Source: an uncultured Prevotella sp. (GTDB taxonomy: Bacteria; Bacteroidota; Bacteroidia; Bacteroidales; Bacteroidaceae). Taken from it: a stretch of DNA of 57,244 nucleotides. A program made the translations under genes and the position numbers. The notes below the pieces were generated by a model, which worked only from the letters and a program-made list of their open reading frames with translations, was not told the DNA's origin and did not search any database. Below, piece by piece: positions 42,386 through 50,637 of the stretch. The stretch lies in contig UQFS01000024.1 in assembly GCA_900540375.1 (NCBI GenBank), positions 1 to 57,244 on the forward strand, written 5' to 3'. Every line of letters starts with the position of its first letter. Positions within the stretch are counted from its first letter, which is position 1.

Positions 42386-44077
42386 TTATCTCACGATCTT
42401 CTTGCCACCTATTATGTATATACCGTGTGGCAGGGCGTTGAAGTCTTGACCGACATAGCGGCCGTCGAGCGTATAGATGCGCTTTGTTGCTGTTTCCGTA
42501 TGCTCAATGCCCTTGATGCCCGTCGTGGTGTCGTGAACATAATTAAAGGAGACGATACCGGTAGAAGTGTCGTAGGCGATGTTGCGGAGGGCTTTGTTGG
42601 TATTTTCGTAACCGCTGTTTCCAGTCTTATACCAGTGCCAGTTGGGACGGTAATGATCGTCGCTGAGCTCTGTCACATTTAGCGTCTGTATGCGACTAAA
42701 TGTGCCGGGGAAGAGATCACCACGCAGTTGTTCCGTATAGTAAGATTTCTTTTCTCCGTTTATTTTTACGCTTCTTTTATTTGCTTCTATGTCAGCTGAT
42801 ACGCATAAACTGTCAGCTGGTACGATAGCCATGCCTGGATAGCCTTCTGTGTCGTTGGGTCTTGTACCCATGTAGATGGTACCGTTTGATGGCTCGTTGA
42901 CGTGGTAAACCATCAGGCCTGCAGCATATTGCTGTTTGTTCCAACCTTTTTTCTGGATACACTCCAGCATAAAGTACTCATGACTGTTGTTTGGGTTGAC
43001 AATCTTATAGGCAGTGCCACCCTGCTCTGTGGATGCAGGCATCGTTACAGATTGACTCTCATCGAGTGTTTGGATGTCTACCGGCCATCCCAACTGCTCT
43101 TTTTCCCATGCTGTGTAAGCGGTCGGACAATAGCCGCCGTTATAGGTGTATTCGCCGCCATCCATCAAATCCCAATACTCCATATTCTGGTTGTTCTTAG
43201 CATAACCGGAAGATGTGCCAACGGAGGGGTAGATATCAGGGAGACCCAAAGCGTGGCTGAACTCATGACAAGAGACTCCTACGCCGGCAATCATTACAGA
43301 GTCTTTTGATGCTTTCATTCCGCTGAGTTCACTGGCCATACTGTACCAACGTATACGTTTGCTTACCAGTGTGTTTCCGCTTGCATTTCCTGTCTTAGCC
43401 CAAACCGTAGTGTTTGCGCCACCGATGTTCTGTCCCAGTCCGGCATAGATGATATAAATGCAGTCTACTGTCGTGCCGCCGTTGCAGAATACCGCCGCAT
43501 CCTTGAGAGCCTCGTCGGATGCTTGGAGCTTATTGATAGCATCGTTGATGAGTTCATTGGGTTTTTCATCGTTTCCGTTATCGCTGGTTCCTCCATAATA
43601 GGTTTCGTTCTTATCTAAGGTGACGGGGCCGTAGAGTTTAAAAACGGGATTAAAAGTTTTGCTGCTCATGGCTTGGAAGTACTGAGATACGGAACCATAG
43701 TTATGCTGGTTGCCGTTTCCAAGATCCGCCTGCGTGGTTCCGTTGAAGAACTGCTCAAAGGCTTCTTTAGGATGATTGACGGAGAACTTCTGATCATTAA
43801 ACTGAACAAGGATGACAGGAATATTGATGGTACCTGTGTGAGGGACATAATTTAACGATGAATTGACGGCACGCGTCTGTCCATTTTTGTTGTTGCTGAG
43901 GCTTCCCATGAAAGTACCGCACCGCTTCTTGGCTATATTCTCCACTTCAGGAGAGCCAAATGTCGGCATGTCTATCAGGTTGCCATTTTTGTCTACAACC
44001 TTGGGCAGTTGTTGCTGTGCCGTTCCCTGTATCGTCCACAGGCTGGCAGATATCAATGAAAGAAGAAGTTTCTTCAT
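42386..44077 (-). CDS. Secreted M6-family metalloprotease with C-terminal sorting-type tail
   Basis: 563 residues. Signal peptide to about QGTAQ, then an immune-inhibitor-A-like M6 domain. Zinc ligands and catalytic Glu are in HEFSHALGLPD (His271, Glu272, His275, Asp281), followed by the expected Met-turn-like WDLMDGG. The last 40 residues (RIYTLDGRYVGQDFNALPHG, then IYIIGGKKIVR) resemble the short T9SS type A sorting domains of Prevotella. It lies between the xus operon and the esterase gene but on the other strand with its own promoter, so it is probably not part of xylan use. Confidence 0.88.
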   Translation of the reverse strand: MKKLLLSLISASLWTIQGTAQQQLPKVVDKNGNLIDMPTFGSPEVENIAKKRCGTFMGSLSNNKNGQTRAVNSSLNYVPHTGTINIPVILVQFNDQKFSVNHPKEAFEQFFNGTTQADLGNGNQHNYGSVSQYFQAMSSKTFNPVFKLYGPVTLDKNETYYGGTSDNGNDEKPNELINDAINKLQASDEALKDAAVFCNGGTTVDCIYIIYAGLGQNIGGANTTVWAKTGNASGNTLVSKRIRWYSMASELSGMKASKDSVMIAGVGVSCHEFSHALGLPDIYPSVGTSSGYAKNNQNMEYWDLMDGGEYTYNGGYCPTAYTAWEKEQLGWPVDIQTLDESQSVTMPASTEQGGTAYKIVNPNNSHEYFMLECIQKKGWNKQQYAAGLMVYHVNEPSNGTIYMGTRPNDTEGYPGMAIVPADSLCVSADIEANKRSVKINGEKKSYYTEQLRGDLFPGTFSRIQTLNVTELSDDHYRPNWHWYKTGNSGYENTNKALRNIAYDTSTGIVSFNYVHDTTTGIKGIEHTETATKRIYTLDGRYVGQDFNALPHGIYIIGGKKIVR

Positions 44078-44105
44078 TATCTTTTTCTTTTTACGATTTC
44101 GGTTG

Positions 44106-44137
44106 CAAAGTTAACTCTTTTTTCTTGTTGCGTCAAA
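44106..44137 (-). promoter_or_regulatory. Promoter of the M6 peptidase gene
   Basis: Minus-strand TAACTTTG (44106-44113) with TTTG (44134-44137) 20 bp upstream. Confidence 0.7.
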
Positions 44138-44201
44138 CTTTTGCTAAGTTTTTATGTATGAAACAGTTTCGACAACTATATGATACATATCATAAAGTCT
44201 G

Positions 44202-44225
44202 TTTGGACATTTCACCTTACCTTTG
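44202..44225 (+). promoter_or_regulatory. Promoter of the CE6-CE1 esterase gene
   Basis: TTTG (44202-44205) and TACCTTTG (44218-44225), 12 bp apart, closer than usual; the -7 element is the firm part. It lies 30 bp before the start codon. Confidence 0.5.
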
Positions 44226-44254
44226 CAAATAGAAAAACTAAATCTATAATACAA

Positions 44255-46210
44255 ATGAACATCATTCCTTATTTCCGCCATTTCTGCCTGTTGATGTTGG
44301 CTCTGTGGCTTTTACCCGGGAACATGAACGCGGCTCCTGATCCTAACTTCTATATCTTCCTCTGCTTCGGACAGAGCAATATGGAGGGCAACGCAAAGAT
44401 TGAACCGCAAGATCTCACGGGAGTGGATCCACGGTTCCAGATGATGGCTGCTGTCGACGATAAGCGGCTGGGGCGTAAAATGGGAGAGTGGTATACTGCC
44501 ACACCACCACTTTGCCGCGAGAATACAGGCCTTACTCCGGTGGATTATTTCGGCCGTGAGATGGTGGCGCGGCTGCCGAAGGACGTGCGCGTGGGTGTGA
44601 TCACCGTGGCAGTAGGCGGTTGTCATATTGAGACGTTTATGCGTGACTCGGTCGACAACTATGTCAAGACACGTGCACCACAGTGGATGAAAGGTATGCT
44701 CGCCTGCTACGGCAACAATCCTTATAACCGTTTGGTGACCTTAGCCCGCAAGGCTCAGCAAGTCGGCGTGATCAAAGGCATCCTGCTCCATCAAGGCGAG
44801 AGCAATACGGGTGACGTGCGCTGGCCCGAGAAGGTGGCGTGGGTCTATAACCAGCTCATCGCTGACTTACATCTGAAATCAGAAGATGTTCCTTTGTTCG
44901 CCGGTGAGGTGGTACGTGCAGAAGGCCACGGACGTTGTGTGGCAATGAATGCTATCATCGACAAACTGCCCGAGACGATCCATACGGCACACGTGATTTC
45001 TTCCGAGGGTTGCACCAATGGTCCCGACAATCTCCACTTCGATGCTGCTGGTTATCGCGAACTCGGTCGGCGCTATGCTTATAAGATGTTGTCGCTCCTG
45101 GGCTATCCTGTCTTCAAGGCTGTGGCTGTTCCGGCAGATGCTGTGACGAGCGAGACGGCTGAACCCGGCAATGATTTCCCGAAGATCGACGGCAACCGAC
45201 GCGCTTATTTCCGTTTGCACGCTCCTGCCGCACAGCATGTTGTTGCTGACATCTGCGGAAAGAAATATGATATGCAGCGTGACGAGAAGGGTACATGGAC
45301 GGGCGTGAGCGATCCGCTGCCGGTAGGATTCCACTATTATTTCTTCTGGGTCGACGGCGTACAAGTGACAGATCCGGCTACTGACACGTATTTCGGATGC
45401 TGCCGCCAGGCCAGTGCCTTGGAAGTACCGGAAGGTGATGAGGGTAACTACTACCGTCCGCAGCAGGGCGTGGAAAAGGGACAGGTGCGCTCATTCCAGT
45501 ATTATGCAGGTTCCACACACCAGTGGCGTAGGGCGATGGTCTACACGCCGGCAGAATATGAACAGGGAAAGAAACGCTATCCGGTGCTCTACCTTCAGCA
45601 CGGTATGGGCGAGGACGAGACAGGCTGGAGCCATCAGGGCAAGATGCAAAACATCATGGACAACCTGATTGCAGAAGGAAAGGCAGTGCCGATGATCGTC
45701 GTGATGGAGAGCGGTGACGTGAAAGCACCTTACCGTCCCGATAAGGATGGAGGCAACCAAGCCGGTTTGAGTCAGTATGGCGCTACGTTCTATCAGGTAC
45801 TCATCAACGATCTGATTCCTACGATCGACAAGAACTTCCGTACAAAGACCGACCGTGATCACCGTGCAATGGCCGGACTGTCATGGGGCGGACACCAAAC
45901 CTTCGACATGGTATTTACACATCTCGACAAGTTCTCCTCTTGCGGAGGCTTCAGCGGCGCCATCTTCGGACTGGATGTCAACAAGACTTACGATGGCATC
46001 TTCTCACGCCCTGACGAGGTGAACAGCAAGTTGCATACGCTCTTCCTCGGTTGTGGCAGTGAGGAAAACATGGGCACACCGAAACTGATCAAGGACCTCA
46101 GAGGCGCAGGCGTGAAGGTTGAGGACTACGTCTCGCCCGGAACAGCACATGAATGGCTGACGTGGCGTCGTTGTTTGAAGGAGTTTGTAGTGAAGCTCTT
46201 TAAGAAATAA
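44255..46210 (+). CDS. Two-domain carbohydrate esterase, CE6 plus CE1
   Basis: 651 residues with a signal peptide (to about NMNAA). Domain 1 (about 30-285) is an SGNH/CE6 acetylesterase: nucleophile Ser41 in CFGQSNMEGN, block HQGESN at 179-184, and Asp258/His261 in DNLHFDAAGY. A CBM48-like linker domain follows (about 305-400, AYFRLHAPAAQHVVADICGK, HYYFFWVDGVQVTDP). Domain 3 (about 415-651) is a CE1 esterase: Ser543 in AGLSWGGHQ, His632 in PGTAHEWLTW. CE6 enzymes remove acetyl groups and CE1 includes feruloyl and acetyl-xylan esterases, so one polypeptide could strip two kinds of xylan substituent. It sits 2 kb from the xylanase gene. Confidence 0.9.
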   Translation: MNIIPYFRHFCLLMLALWLLPGNMNAAPDPNFYIFLCFGQSNMEGNAKIEPQDLTGVDPRFQMMAAVDDKRLGRKMGEWYTATPPLCRENTGLTPVDYFGREMVARLPKDVRVGVITVAVGGCHIETFMRDSVDNYVKTRAPQWMKGMLACYGNNPYNRLVTLARKAQQVGVIKGILLHQGESNTGDVRWPEKVAWVYNQLIADLHLKSEDVPLFAGEVVRAEGHGRCVAMNAIIDKLPETIHTAHVISSEGCTNGPDNLHFDAAGYRELGRRYAYKMLSLLGYPVFKAVAVPADAVTSETAEPGNDFPKIDGNRRAYFRLHAPAAQHVVADICGKKYDMQRDEKGTWTGVSDPLPVGFHYYFFWVDGVQVTDPATDTYFGCCRQASALEVPEGDEGNYYRPQQGVEKGQVRSFQYYAGSTHQWRRAMVYTPAEYEQGKKRYPVLYLQHGMGEDETGWSHQGKMQNIMDNLIAEGKAVPMIVVMESGDVKAPYRPDKDGGNQAGLSQYGATFYQVLINDLIPTIDKNFRTKTDRDHRAMAGLSWGGHQTFDMVFTHLDKFSSCGGFSGAIFGLDVNKTYDGIFSRPDEVNSKLHTLFLGCGSEENMGTPKLIKDLRGAGVKVEDYVSPGTAHEWLTWRRCLKEFVVKLFKK

Positions 46211-46216
46211 TGCAAA

Positions 46217-46687
46217 TCATTCGTGATGGTAAGGCTCACCTTTGATGATCGTACATGCGCGGTAGAGCTGTTCGACAAAGATGAGTCTTACCATCTGATG
46301 ACTGAAAGTCAACTGTGAGAGTGAGATCTTGTCGTTGGCGCGAGCGTATATTTCCGGTGAGAAGCCATACGGACCACCAATGACAAATACCAGCCGGCGG
46401 GCCGTGTTCTGCTTGTGCTGCAACCAGTCTGCAAGTTCTATGGAACGGAATTCCTTGCCATGCTCGTCAAGGAGTACAACCGTGTCGCTGGTTTGCAACT
46501 CTTGCAGGATCAGCTGGCCTTCCTTCTCTTTTTGTTGCGCTTCGGTGAGACTCTTGGTATTTTTCAGTTCTGGAAGTGTACGAATCTCAAAGGGCATGTA
46601 GTGTCCGATACGCTCGGTATAGTCTTTGATGCCGACAATGAAATGTTTGTTCTGTGTCTTGCCGACGAGGATAAGGATGGTCTTCAT
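46217..46687 (-). CDS. rlmH: 23S rRNA pseudouridine-1915 N3-methyltransferase
   Basis: 156 residues, the normal size. A SPOUT-fold methyltransferase acting on helix 69 of 23S rRNA. Family motifs: KTILILVGKTQN opening, VLLDEHGKEFRSIELADWL, RLVFVIGGPYGFSPEIYARA (knot region with SAM-binding loop), LSQLTFSHQMVRLIFVEQLY and the end RACTIIKGEPYHHE. Its ATG overlaps the TGA of the DUF4491 gene by four bases (ATGA), so the two are one coupled unit. Confidence 0.96.
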   Translation of the reverse strand: MKTILILVGKTQNKHFIVGIKDYTERIGHYMPFEIRTLPELKNTKSLTEAQQKEKEGQLILQELQTSDTVVLLDEHGKEFRSIELADWLQHKQNTARRLVFVIGGPYGFSPEIYARANDKISLSQLTFSHQMVRLIFVEQLYRACTIIKGEPYHHE

Positions 46688-47082
46688 GGCTGTTGTTCAG
46701 TAAGGTATGAAACATCTTTGTCGCAGGAATGGCTTTCACTCCTGTTTGAACCTTGTGCCTTGTTGTATAGACTTAGCTCTTTGTGGTTTGAATATTGCGC
46801 CTTGCGTTTGGGATTTATGGGAAACCAGCCTCGCTCCACTCTTTTCTTTTGCTCGAAGAGTTCGCCGATGGACCATAGAAGACTGGCGCCGGTGACACCG
46901 ACGATGGAGGAGAGGATTGTGTCGTCAATGCATAATGATGCGCCAACACATGTCAAACCTGCAGCAAGAAACAACCACCACGGACGGGTGCCCCAGTGGT
47001 ATTCTGTCTTGATGACAACGGGATGAAAGACACCTATTATAATAAAGGTGCTGATAGCGAGAAGTAGACCTGTGAAATGCAT
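46684..47082 (-). CDS. DUF4491 membrane protein
   Basis: 132 residues from MHFTGLLLAISTFIIIGVFH. Three hydrophobic segments (about 3-19, 38-53, 60-76) and PVVIKTEYHWGTRPWW match DUF4491; the C-terminal polar tail (from about 85) goes beyond the usual family length. Function unknown. A longer frame starts at 47172 but crosses the promoter, so the 47082 start is preferred. It is coupled to rlmH through an ATGA overlap. Confidence 0.8.
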   Translation of the reverse strand: MHFTGLLLAISTFIIIGVFHPVVIKTEYHWGTRPWWLFLAAGLTCVGASLCIDDTILSSIVGVTGASLLWSIGELFEQKKRVERGWFPINPKRKAQYSNHKELSLYNKAQGSNRSESHSCDKDVSYLTEQQP

Positions 47083-47099
47083 TCCTTTTACTTTTGGCA

Positions 47100-47107
47100 C
47101 AAATTTA
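47100..47107 (-). promoter_or_regulatory. -7 element of DUF4491-rlmH
   Basis: Minus-strand TAAATTTG, 18 bp before the start codon; -33 not clear. Confidence 0.5.
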
Positions 47108-47151
47108 CAAATTTTTATCTGTAACGAAGCGTGTTTATCGCAAATATTTGC

Positions 47152-47159
47152 TATCTTTG
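47152..47159 (+). promoter_or_regulatory. -7 element of the phosphohexomutase gene
   Basis: TATCTTTG, 39 bp before the start codon; divergent from the DUF4491 promoter. Confidence 0.5.
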
Positions 47160-47197
47160 CCTTTAGAACCAAACATTTCTAACAAAGACATCAAATC

Positions 47198-48952
47198 ATG
47201 GAAAACAATGCAGCGCTTATAGCCCAGTGTGAGGCTAAGGCAAAGGCATGGCTCTCGCCTTCGTTTGACGAGCAGACACGCAAAGATGTTCAAGCAATGC
47301 TTGACAATCCTGACAAGACCCAACTCATTGAGAGTTTCTATAAAGACCTGGAATTTGGTACCGGCGGATTGCGCGGTATTATGGGTCCGGGTACAAACCG
47401 CATGAACATTTATGTCGTCGGTATGGCCACACAAGGCTTTGCCAACTATCTGAAGAAGAACTTCAAGGATCGCGAGCAGATCTCTGTTGTCGTCTGCCAC
47501 GACTGCCGCAACAACAGCCGTCTGTATGCTGAGACAGTGGCAAACATCTTCTCTGCCAACGGTATCAAGGCTTATATCTTCGATGATCTGCGCCCGACAC
47601 CGGAGTGCTCCTTCGCTATCCGTTATCTCAAAGCTCAGGCCGGTGTGAACATCACGGCCAGCCATAACCCACGTGAGTACAATGGCTACAAGGCTTATTG
47701 GGAAGATGGTGCTCAGGTGTTGGCTCCTCACGATACGGGTATCATCGATGAGGTGAATAAAGTGACCATCGATGATGTGAAGTTCCAACCGAATAAGAAT
47801 CTCATTCAGATCATTGGTGAGGATATTGATGAGCCTTATCTGCGTCAGATTCGCACGATCTCTATTGACCGCGAGGTGATCCGTCGCCAGCACGATCTGA
47901 AGATCGTCTACACTCCGCTCCACGGTGCCGGTCGTGTGATGATTCCGCGTTCGCTGGCTTATTGGGGGTTCGACAATGTACACTGCGTCCCTGAGCAGAT
48001 GATCAAGGACGGAAACTTCCCAACTGTCGACCGTCCTAACCCGGAGTTTGCCGAGGCTCTGACGCTCGGATTGCGCGACGCTAAGAAGCTCGACGCTGAC
48101 ATCCTCATGGCTTCTGACCCGGATGCTGACCGCGTGGGCATGGCCTGCAAGAACGATAAGGGTGAGTGGGTGCTCATCAATGGCAACCAGACCTGTCTGA
48201 TCTTCTTGTGGTATATCATCACGAACCGCAAGGCTAAGGGCTTGCTCAAGCCGACAGACTTCATCGTGAAGACGATTGTCACCACAGAGGTGATCCGTAA
48301 GATCGCAGAGAAACAGCGTATCGAGATGCGTGACTGCTATACTGGCTTTAAGTGGATTGCCCGCGAGATTGCTCTCTCAGAAGGCAAACAGCAGTATATC
48401 GGCGGCGGTGAGGAGAGCTATGGCTTCCTTGCTGAGGACTTCGTGCGTGATAAGGACGCTGTATCTGCTTGCTCGCTGTTGGCCGAGATCTGCGCTTATG
48501 CTAAGGATCAGGGCAAGACGCTCTATGACATTCTCATGGGCATCTATCTCGAATATGGCTTCTCTAAGGAGTTCACGGTGAACGTTGAGCGTCCGGGTAA
48601 GAGTGGTGCCGAGGAGATCCAGAAGATGATGAGCGACTTCCGTGCCAACCCGCCGAAGGAACTCGGTGGCTCTAAGGTCGTGCTGTGGAAAGATTATAAG
48701 ACGCTGAAGGCTACTTCTGCTGATGGTAAGGTCACCGACCTTGCTATGCCGGAGGCCAGCAACGTACTGCAGTGGTTCTGCGACGACGACACCAAGGTGA
48801 GCGTACGTCCGTCAGGAACAGAGCCGAAGATCAAGTTCTATATTGAGGTGAAGGACACCATGACGGAGGCTTCACAGTATGAAGAACTGGACAGGAAAGG
48901 CATGAAGAAGATCGAGGCTATCAAGAAGAGCCTTGGACTTGAGAATGATTAA
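47198..48952 (+). CDS. Phosphoglucomutase / phosphomannomutase
   Basis: 584 residues, the size of the PgcA-type phosphohexomutases. It interconverts hexose 1- and 6-phosphates. All four signatures are present: active-site Ser in NITASHNPREYNGYKAYWED, metal loop MASDPDADRVG, sugar-binding GGGEESYGFLAEDF, and phosphate loop VRPSGTEPKIKFY. The N-terminus (EFGTGGLRGIMGPGTNRMNI) is typical. Single gene with its own promoter and terminator. Which sugar is preferred cannot be told. Confidence 0.93.
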   Translation: MENNAALIAQCEAKAKAWLSPSFDEQTRKDVQAMLDNPDKTQLIESFYKDLEFGTGGLRGIMGPGTNRMNIYVVGMATQGFANYLKKNFKDREQISVVVCHDCRNNSRLYAETVANIFSANGIKAYIFDDLRPTPECSFAIRYLKAQAGVNITASHNPREYNGYKAYWEDGAQVLAPHDTGIIDEVNKVTIDDVKFQPNKNLIQIIGEDIDEPYLRQIRTISIDREVIRRQHDLKIVYTPLHGAGRVMIPRSLAYWGFDNVHCVPEQMIKDGNFPTVDRPNPEFAEALTLGLRDAKKLDADILMASDPDADRVGMACKNDKGEWVLINGNQTCLIFLWYIITNRKAKGLLKPTDFIVKTIVTTEVIRKIAEKQRIEMRDCYTGFKWIAREIALSEGKQQYIGGGEESYGFLAEDFVRDKDAVSACSLLAEICAYAKDQGKTLYDILMGIYLEYGFSKEFTVNVERPGKSGAEEIQKMMSDFRANPPKELGGSKVVLWKDYKTLKATSADGKVTDLAMPEASNVLQWFCDDDTKVSVRPSGTEPKIKFYIEVKDTMTEASQYEELDRKGMKKIEAIKKSLGLEND

Positions 48953-48975
48953 ACAATCCGTTTAGATAACTTATG

Positions 48976-49010
48976 ATCCCTTTGCTATCGTTGCGTGGCA
49001 AGGGGATTTT
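48976..49010 (+). terminator. Terminator after the phosphohexomutase gene
   Basis: ATCCC-TTTGC (48976-48985) pairs with GCAAGGGGAT (about 48998-49007), followed by a T-run. It touches the 3' end of the converging RAYT gene. Confidence 0.7.
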
Positions 49011-50371
49011 TATTTGTCCTTATGCAAGGCAAGTTGCAACAACTGTTGTTCCATGTCGCAGGTCCAGGGTTCGTCACAGATCTCAAAGGCAAAGTTGTTA
49101 AGTGCGAGGCATTGCTCTCGTGTGATGGTGCGCCGCTCTGTGTGGTAGGGCCATGGCGCAAGCATGAGAAGTAGACCCTTGGCGTAGGCATCAAAGTACT
49201 TCCCGGGTGGTTTGTAAAGAGGCGGGAAGCCATTCTCCAATATGACGATGAGGGGATGCTGAGCATCCAAGACAGCGCGGGCGATCTCTTTCTCACCGGG
49301 AGAGATGCATGGGCTCACCACCACACCGCCTTGGTCTCCTCTTTGCAGGAAGTATTCTTTCTGCTTGGCGATGAGTTTGAGGTTTGTTTCGCTGGTGTTG
49401 TTGTGGCAACGAACCTGCATTCTCATAGGATGCTCCAGCAGCCAGTGATTGCCGATGGCGGCAAAGATATGGCCGCCAAAGCGCAGCTCCCGCGCGATGC
49501 GAAACAGGTCGGGATGCTCTCGCTTGATCATGGCGCGCAGCGGGTTTTGCTGTACGTAGCGGATCATATTCGCCAGTTGTCCTTCACCCATGAGCACGGA
49601 GTCGTTGTAACCGGAGGCAAAGAGCGAAGGCCCTTTCGCTCCCTTGCTGCGAGGAAGAGGGTGGGGAGTGTTGTCTGTTGTGCGCGCCGAATTATAATTC
49701 GGCGAACAGGACGGAGCGGACGACACGGATGGTGCGGGGGATGAAGCGAGCAGAGCGGAGGAAGGCACGGACGTGGCGGAGGAAGCAGCCGTGGCGGAGG
49801 ACGAAGCAGCCATTGCTGCATTTTGTGGGGCATCGAAAAGAAGGGAGGGGTTGAGAGCCCACCATGCTTTTGAGCAGCCGATCTTGAATCCTTTCACCAT
49901 CTGCCCGAGATGGGCTTCCTGATCTTGTGTTACGAAGAGCACGCCATGCAGATGCTCGGGCATGATCTGAAGGATGATCGTCCGCACATCGGGGTAGTGG
50001 GCGGGAATCTGCTCCCAACAATCGCGCACACGTTTCCCCAAGGGCGTGAGGTCTACAACGGCTTCACGGTCTAATGGGGAGGGTAGGCTGGTGCCTTCCT
50101 TCGCTGTTGCTTTTGTTTCGCCAACGCTGCTGGCGTCTGCCTCTTTAGCTTTGTTAGCGGTGGTCTCGTCAGCTTTGCCTACGTTCGTCTCTTCTTTTTG
50201 TTTCCATCTGAGGGTACCCAGTAGTGGGTGGCTACGGTCTGCCAAGGTGATAGTGAGCATGTAGATGCTTCGGGTCTTGTAGTCGTAGCATTTCATGCGG
50301 CGCGTCATGGAGTGGTCACAGTCGTAGCGCCATCCAACGCCTTCTATGTAGTGAAGCTGCTTGTCCGTCAT
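49010..50371 (-). CDS. REP-associated tyrosine transposase (RAYT)-type HUH protein with extra C-terminal domain
   Basis: 453 residues from MTDKQLHYIE. The Y1 (RAYT) core is present: YMLTITLADRSHPLLG (about 37-52), the HUH pair His140/His142 in IMPEHLHGVLFV, GYNDSVLMG, and candidate catalytic Tyr272 in NMIRYVQQNPLRA. Two regions are unlike ordinary members: an Ala/Ser/Pro low-complexity linker at about 181-245, whose DNA contains the palindrome at 49685-49704, and a C-terminal domain from about 335 (GGVVVSPCISPGEKEIARAV, HPLIVILENGFPPLYKPPG) that looks like a DprA/SLOG-type nucleotide-binding fold. RAYTs act on short palindromic REP elements. An upstream ATG at 50599 gives a non-conserved extension and is rejected. 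Not flanked by transposon ends I can see. Confidence 0.8.
   Translation of the reverse strand: MTDKQLHYIEGVGWRYDCDHSMTRRMKCYDYKTRSIYMLTITLADRSHPLLGTLRWKQKEETNVGKADETTANKAKEADASSVGETKATAKEGTSLPSPLDREAVVDLTPLGKRVRDCWEQIPAHYPDVRTIILQIMPEHLHGVLFVTQDQEAHLGQMVKGFKIGCSKAWWALNPSLLFDAPQNAAMAASSSATAASSATSVPSSALLASSPAPSVSSAPSCSPNYNSARTTDNTPHPLPRSKGAKGPSLFASGYNDSVLMGEGQLANMIRYVQQNPLRAMIKREHPDLFRIARELRFGGHIFAAIGNHWLLEHPMRMQVRCHNNTSETNLKLIAKQKEYFLQRGDQGGVVVSPCISPGEKEIARAVLDAQHPLIVILENGFPPLYKPPGKYFDAYAKGLLLMLAPWPYHTERRTITREQCLALNNFAFEICDEPWTCDMEQQLLQLALHKDK
49685..49704. repeat. 20-bp perfect palindrome, REP-like (copy 2), inside the RAYT gene
   Basis: CGCCGAATTATAATTCGGCG followed by AACAGGACGGAGCGGA. See copy 1 at 3752-3771. 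It lies in frame in the low-complexity linker and encodes the PNYNSA part of that linker, so the element has been absorbed into the protein. Confidence 0.75.
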
Positions 50372-50507
50372 GGTTGAATGATTGTTGAGGGAAGATGTTA
50401 TGCAAAAATAAGAAGTTCCAAGGAGAAAAGCAAGGGTTTTAAGCTTCTTTTTTAAGCAGTGGTTGGAGCGTTTCACCAGCAGGGCAAAGAACAAAAGACG
50501 GGAGAAT

Positions 50508-50566
50508 AACAAAAGCCGGCAGGATTTGTCGGCTTTTGTTGTTATAGAAAAGTGCACTGCACTTTT
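50508..50566 (-). terminator. Two hairpins after leuB
   Basis: AAAAGTGCA/TGCACTTTT (50548-50566) and AACAAAAGCCG/CGGCTTTTGTT (50508-50540) form two stems in the 266-bp gap between leuB and the RAYT gene. On the minus strand the second stem has an A-rich/T-rich base but a weak T-run after it. Together they probably end the leu operon. Confidence 0.6.
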
Positions 50567-50637
50567 GGTTTTGAAGGGAGTGTTTCGGTTCTCAAGCATA
50601 GGTCAGCTTGGAAGGGTGAAATATTGATCCTTAGCGA

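Noticed and set aside
42386..44077. M6 peptidase as part of the xylan operon
   Set aside because: Opposite strand, own promoter, terminator between; only a neighbour.
44180..44254. Longer start for the CE6-CE1 protein at 44180
   Set aside because: It overlaps the promoter and would bury the signal peptide.
50372..50599. N-terminal extension of the RAYT protein to 50599
   Set aside because: The added 76 residues are not family-like; MTDKQLHYIE is the expected opening.
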